Origin: Aurelia coerulea | Taxonomy: Eukaryota > Cnidaria > Scyphozoa > Semaeostomeae > Ulmaridae | DNA: 64,000 nucleotides | Assembly (NCBI GenBank): GCA_039566865.1 | Contig: CM076949.1 | Span: forward strand, 25,024,501 to 25,088,500 | Reading direction: 5' to 3' | Shown here: one piece after another, positions 63,909-64,000 of the stretch | Position numbering within the stretch: the stretch's first letter is position 1 | How the letters are laid out: each line of letters begins with the position of its first letter | Position numbers and translations under genes: made by a program | Notes under the pieces: generated by a model | What the model was told of the DNA's origin: nothing | Seen by the model: only the letters and a program-made list of their open reading frames with translations | The model's database searches: none

Positions 63909-64000
63909 CTAAAGAGAATCACAGAAAAGATTTTAAGAGTTGTTCACTGAATAACTGATTCCTGGACCCAGGTTCCTGGATCTTCAGGATACATAAATCT

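Overview
The window is animal nuclear DNA: AT-rich, with spliced genes whose exons have GT-AG junctions and matching phases, and a heavy load of small transposons. A tandem pair of secreted PAN + EGF-like + fibrinogen/intelectin-like proteins, resembling coral skeletal organic matrix proteins, together with very intron-rich housekeeping genes, points to a cnidarian, most likely an anthozoan (coral or sea anemone). This is inference from gene content and family memory; no search was run.

Layout. (1) 1-6001, minus strand: an ERK5/MAPK7-type MAP kinase whose 3' end leaves the window. (2) 6002-13650: intergenic, filled with nested inverted-repeat elements. (3) 13651-15863, minus strand: a two-exon RNF217-like RBR E3 ubiquitin ligase. 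(4) 17105-21953 and 24443-31248, plus strand: two tandem five-exon PAN-EGF-FReD/intelectin-like paralogues with identical intron positions and phases. (5) 31249-35426: intergenic, with a LINE inside a MITE, a 441-bp near-perfect palindrome and a 69-bp tandem array. (6) 35427-53283, minus strand: complete 23-exon VPS53 (825 aa; GARP/EARP tethering complexes). (7) 55341-63908, minus strand: pelota (ribosome rescue), 15 of about 16 exons; the start codon exon lies beyond the right edge.

The genes are not an operon-like unit: signalling kinase, ubiquitin ligase, secreted matrix/lectin-like pair, vesicle tether and ribosome-rescue factor look like ordinary neighbours. The unusual content is in the introns and spacers. 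At least three groups of short non-autonomous elements can be delimited to the base by target-site duplications: hairpin elements with 7-bp duplications and CAWGGG ends; hairpin elements with 9-bp duplications, one only 34 bp long; and several TTAA-flanked MITE families. Two insertions can be compared with an unoccupied paralogous site elsewhere in the window, which gives relative ages. A tandem duplication in pelota has copied a splice acceptor twice, making possible decoy acceptors. I found no tRNA, rRNA, CRISPR or prokaryotic feature and no clearly new multi-gene system; the candidates for novelty are the transposon families and one orphan exon at 55150-55236.
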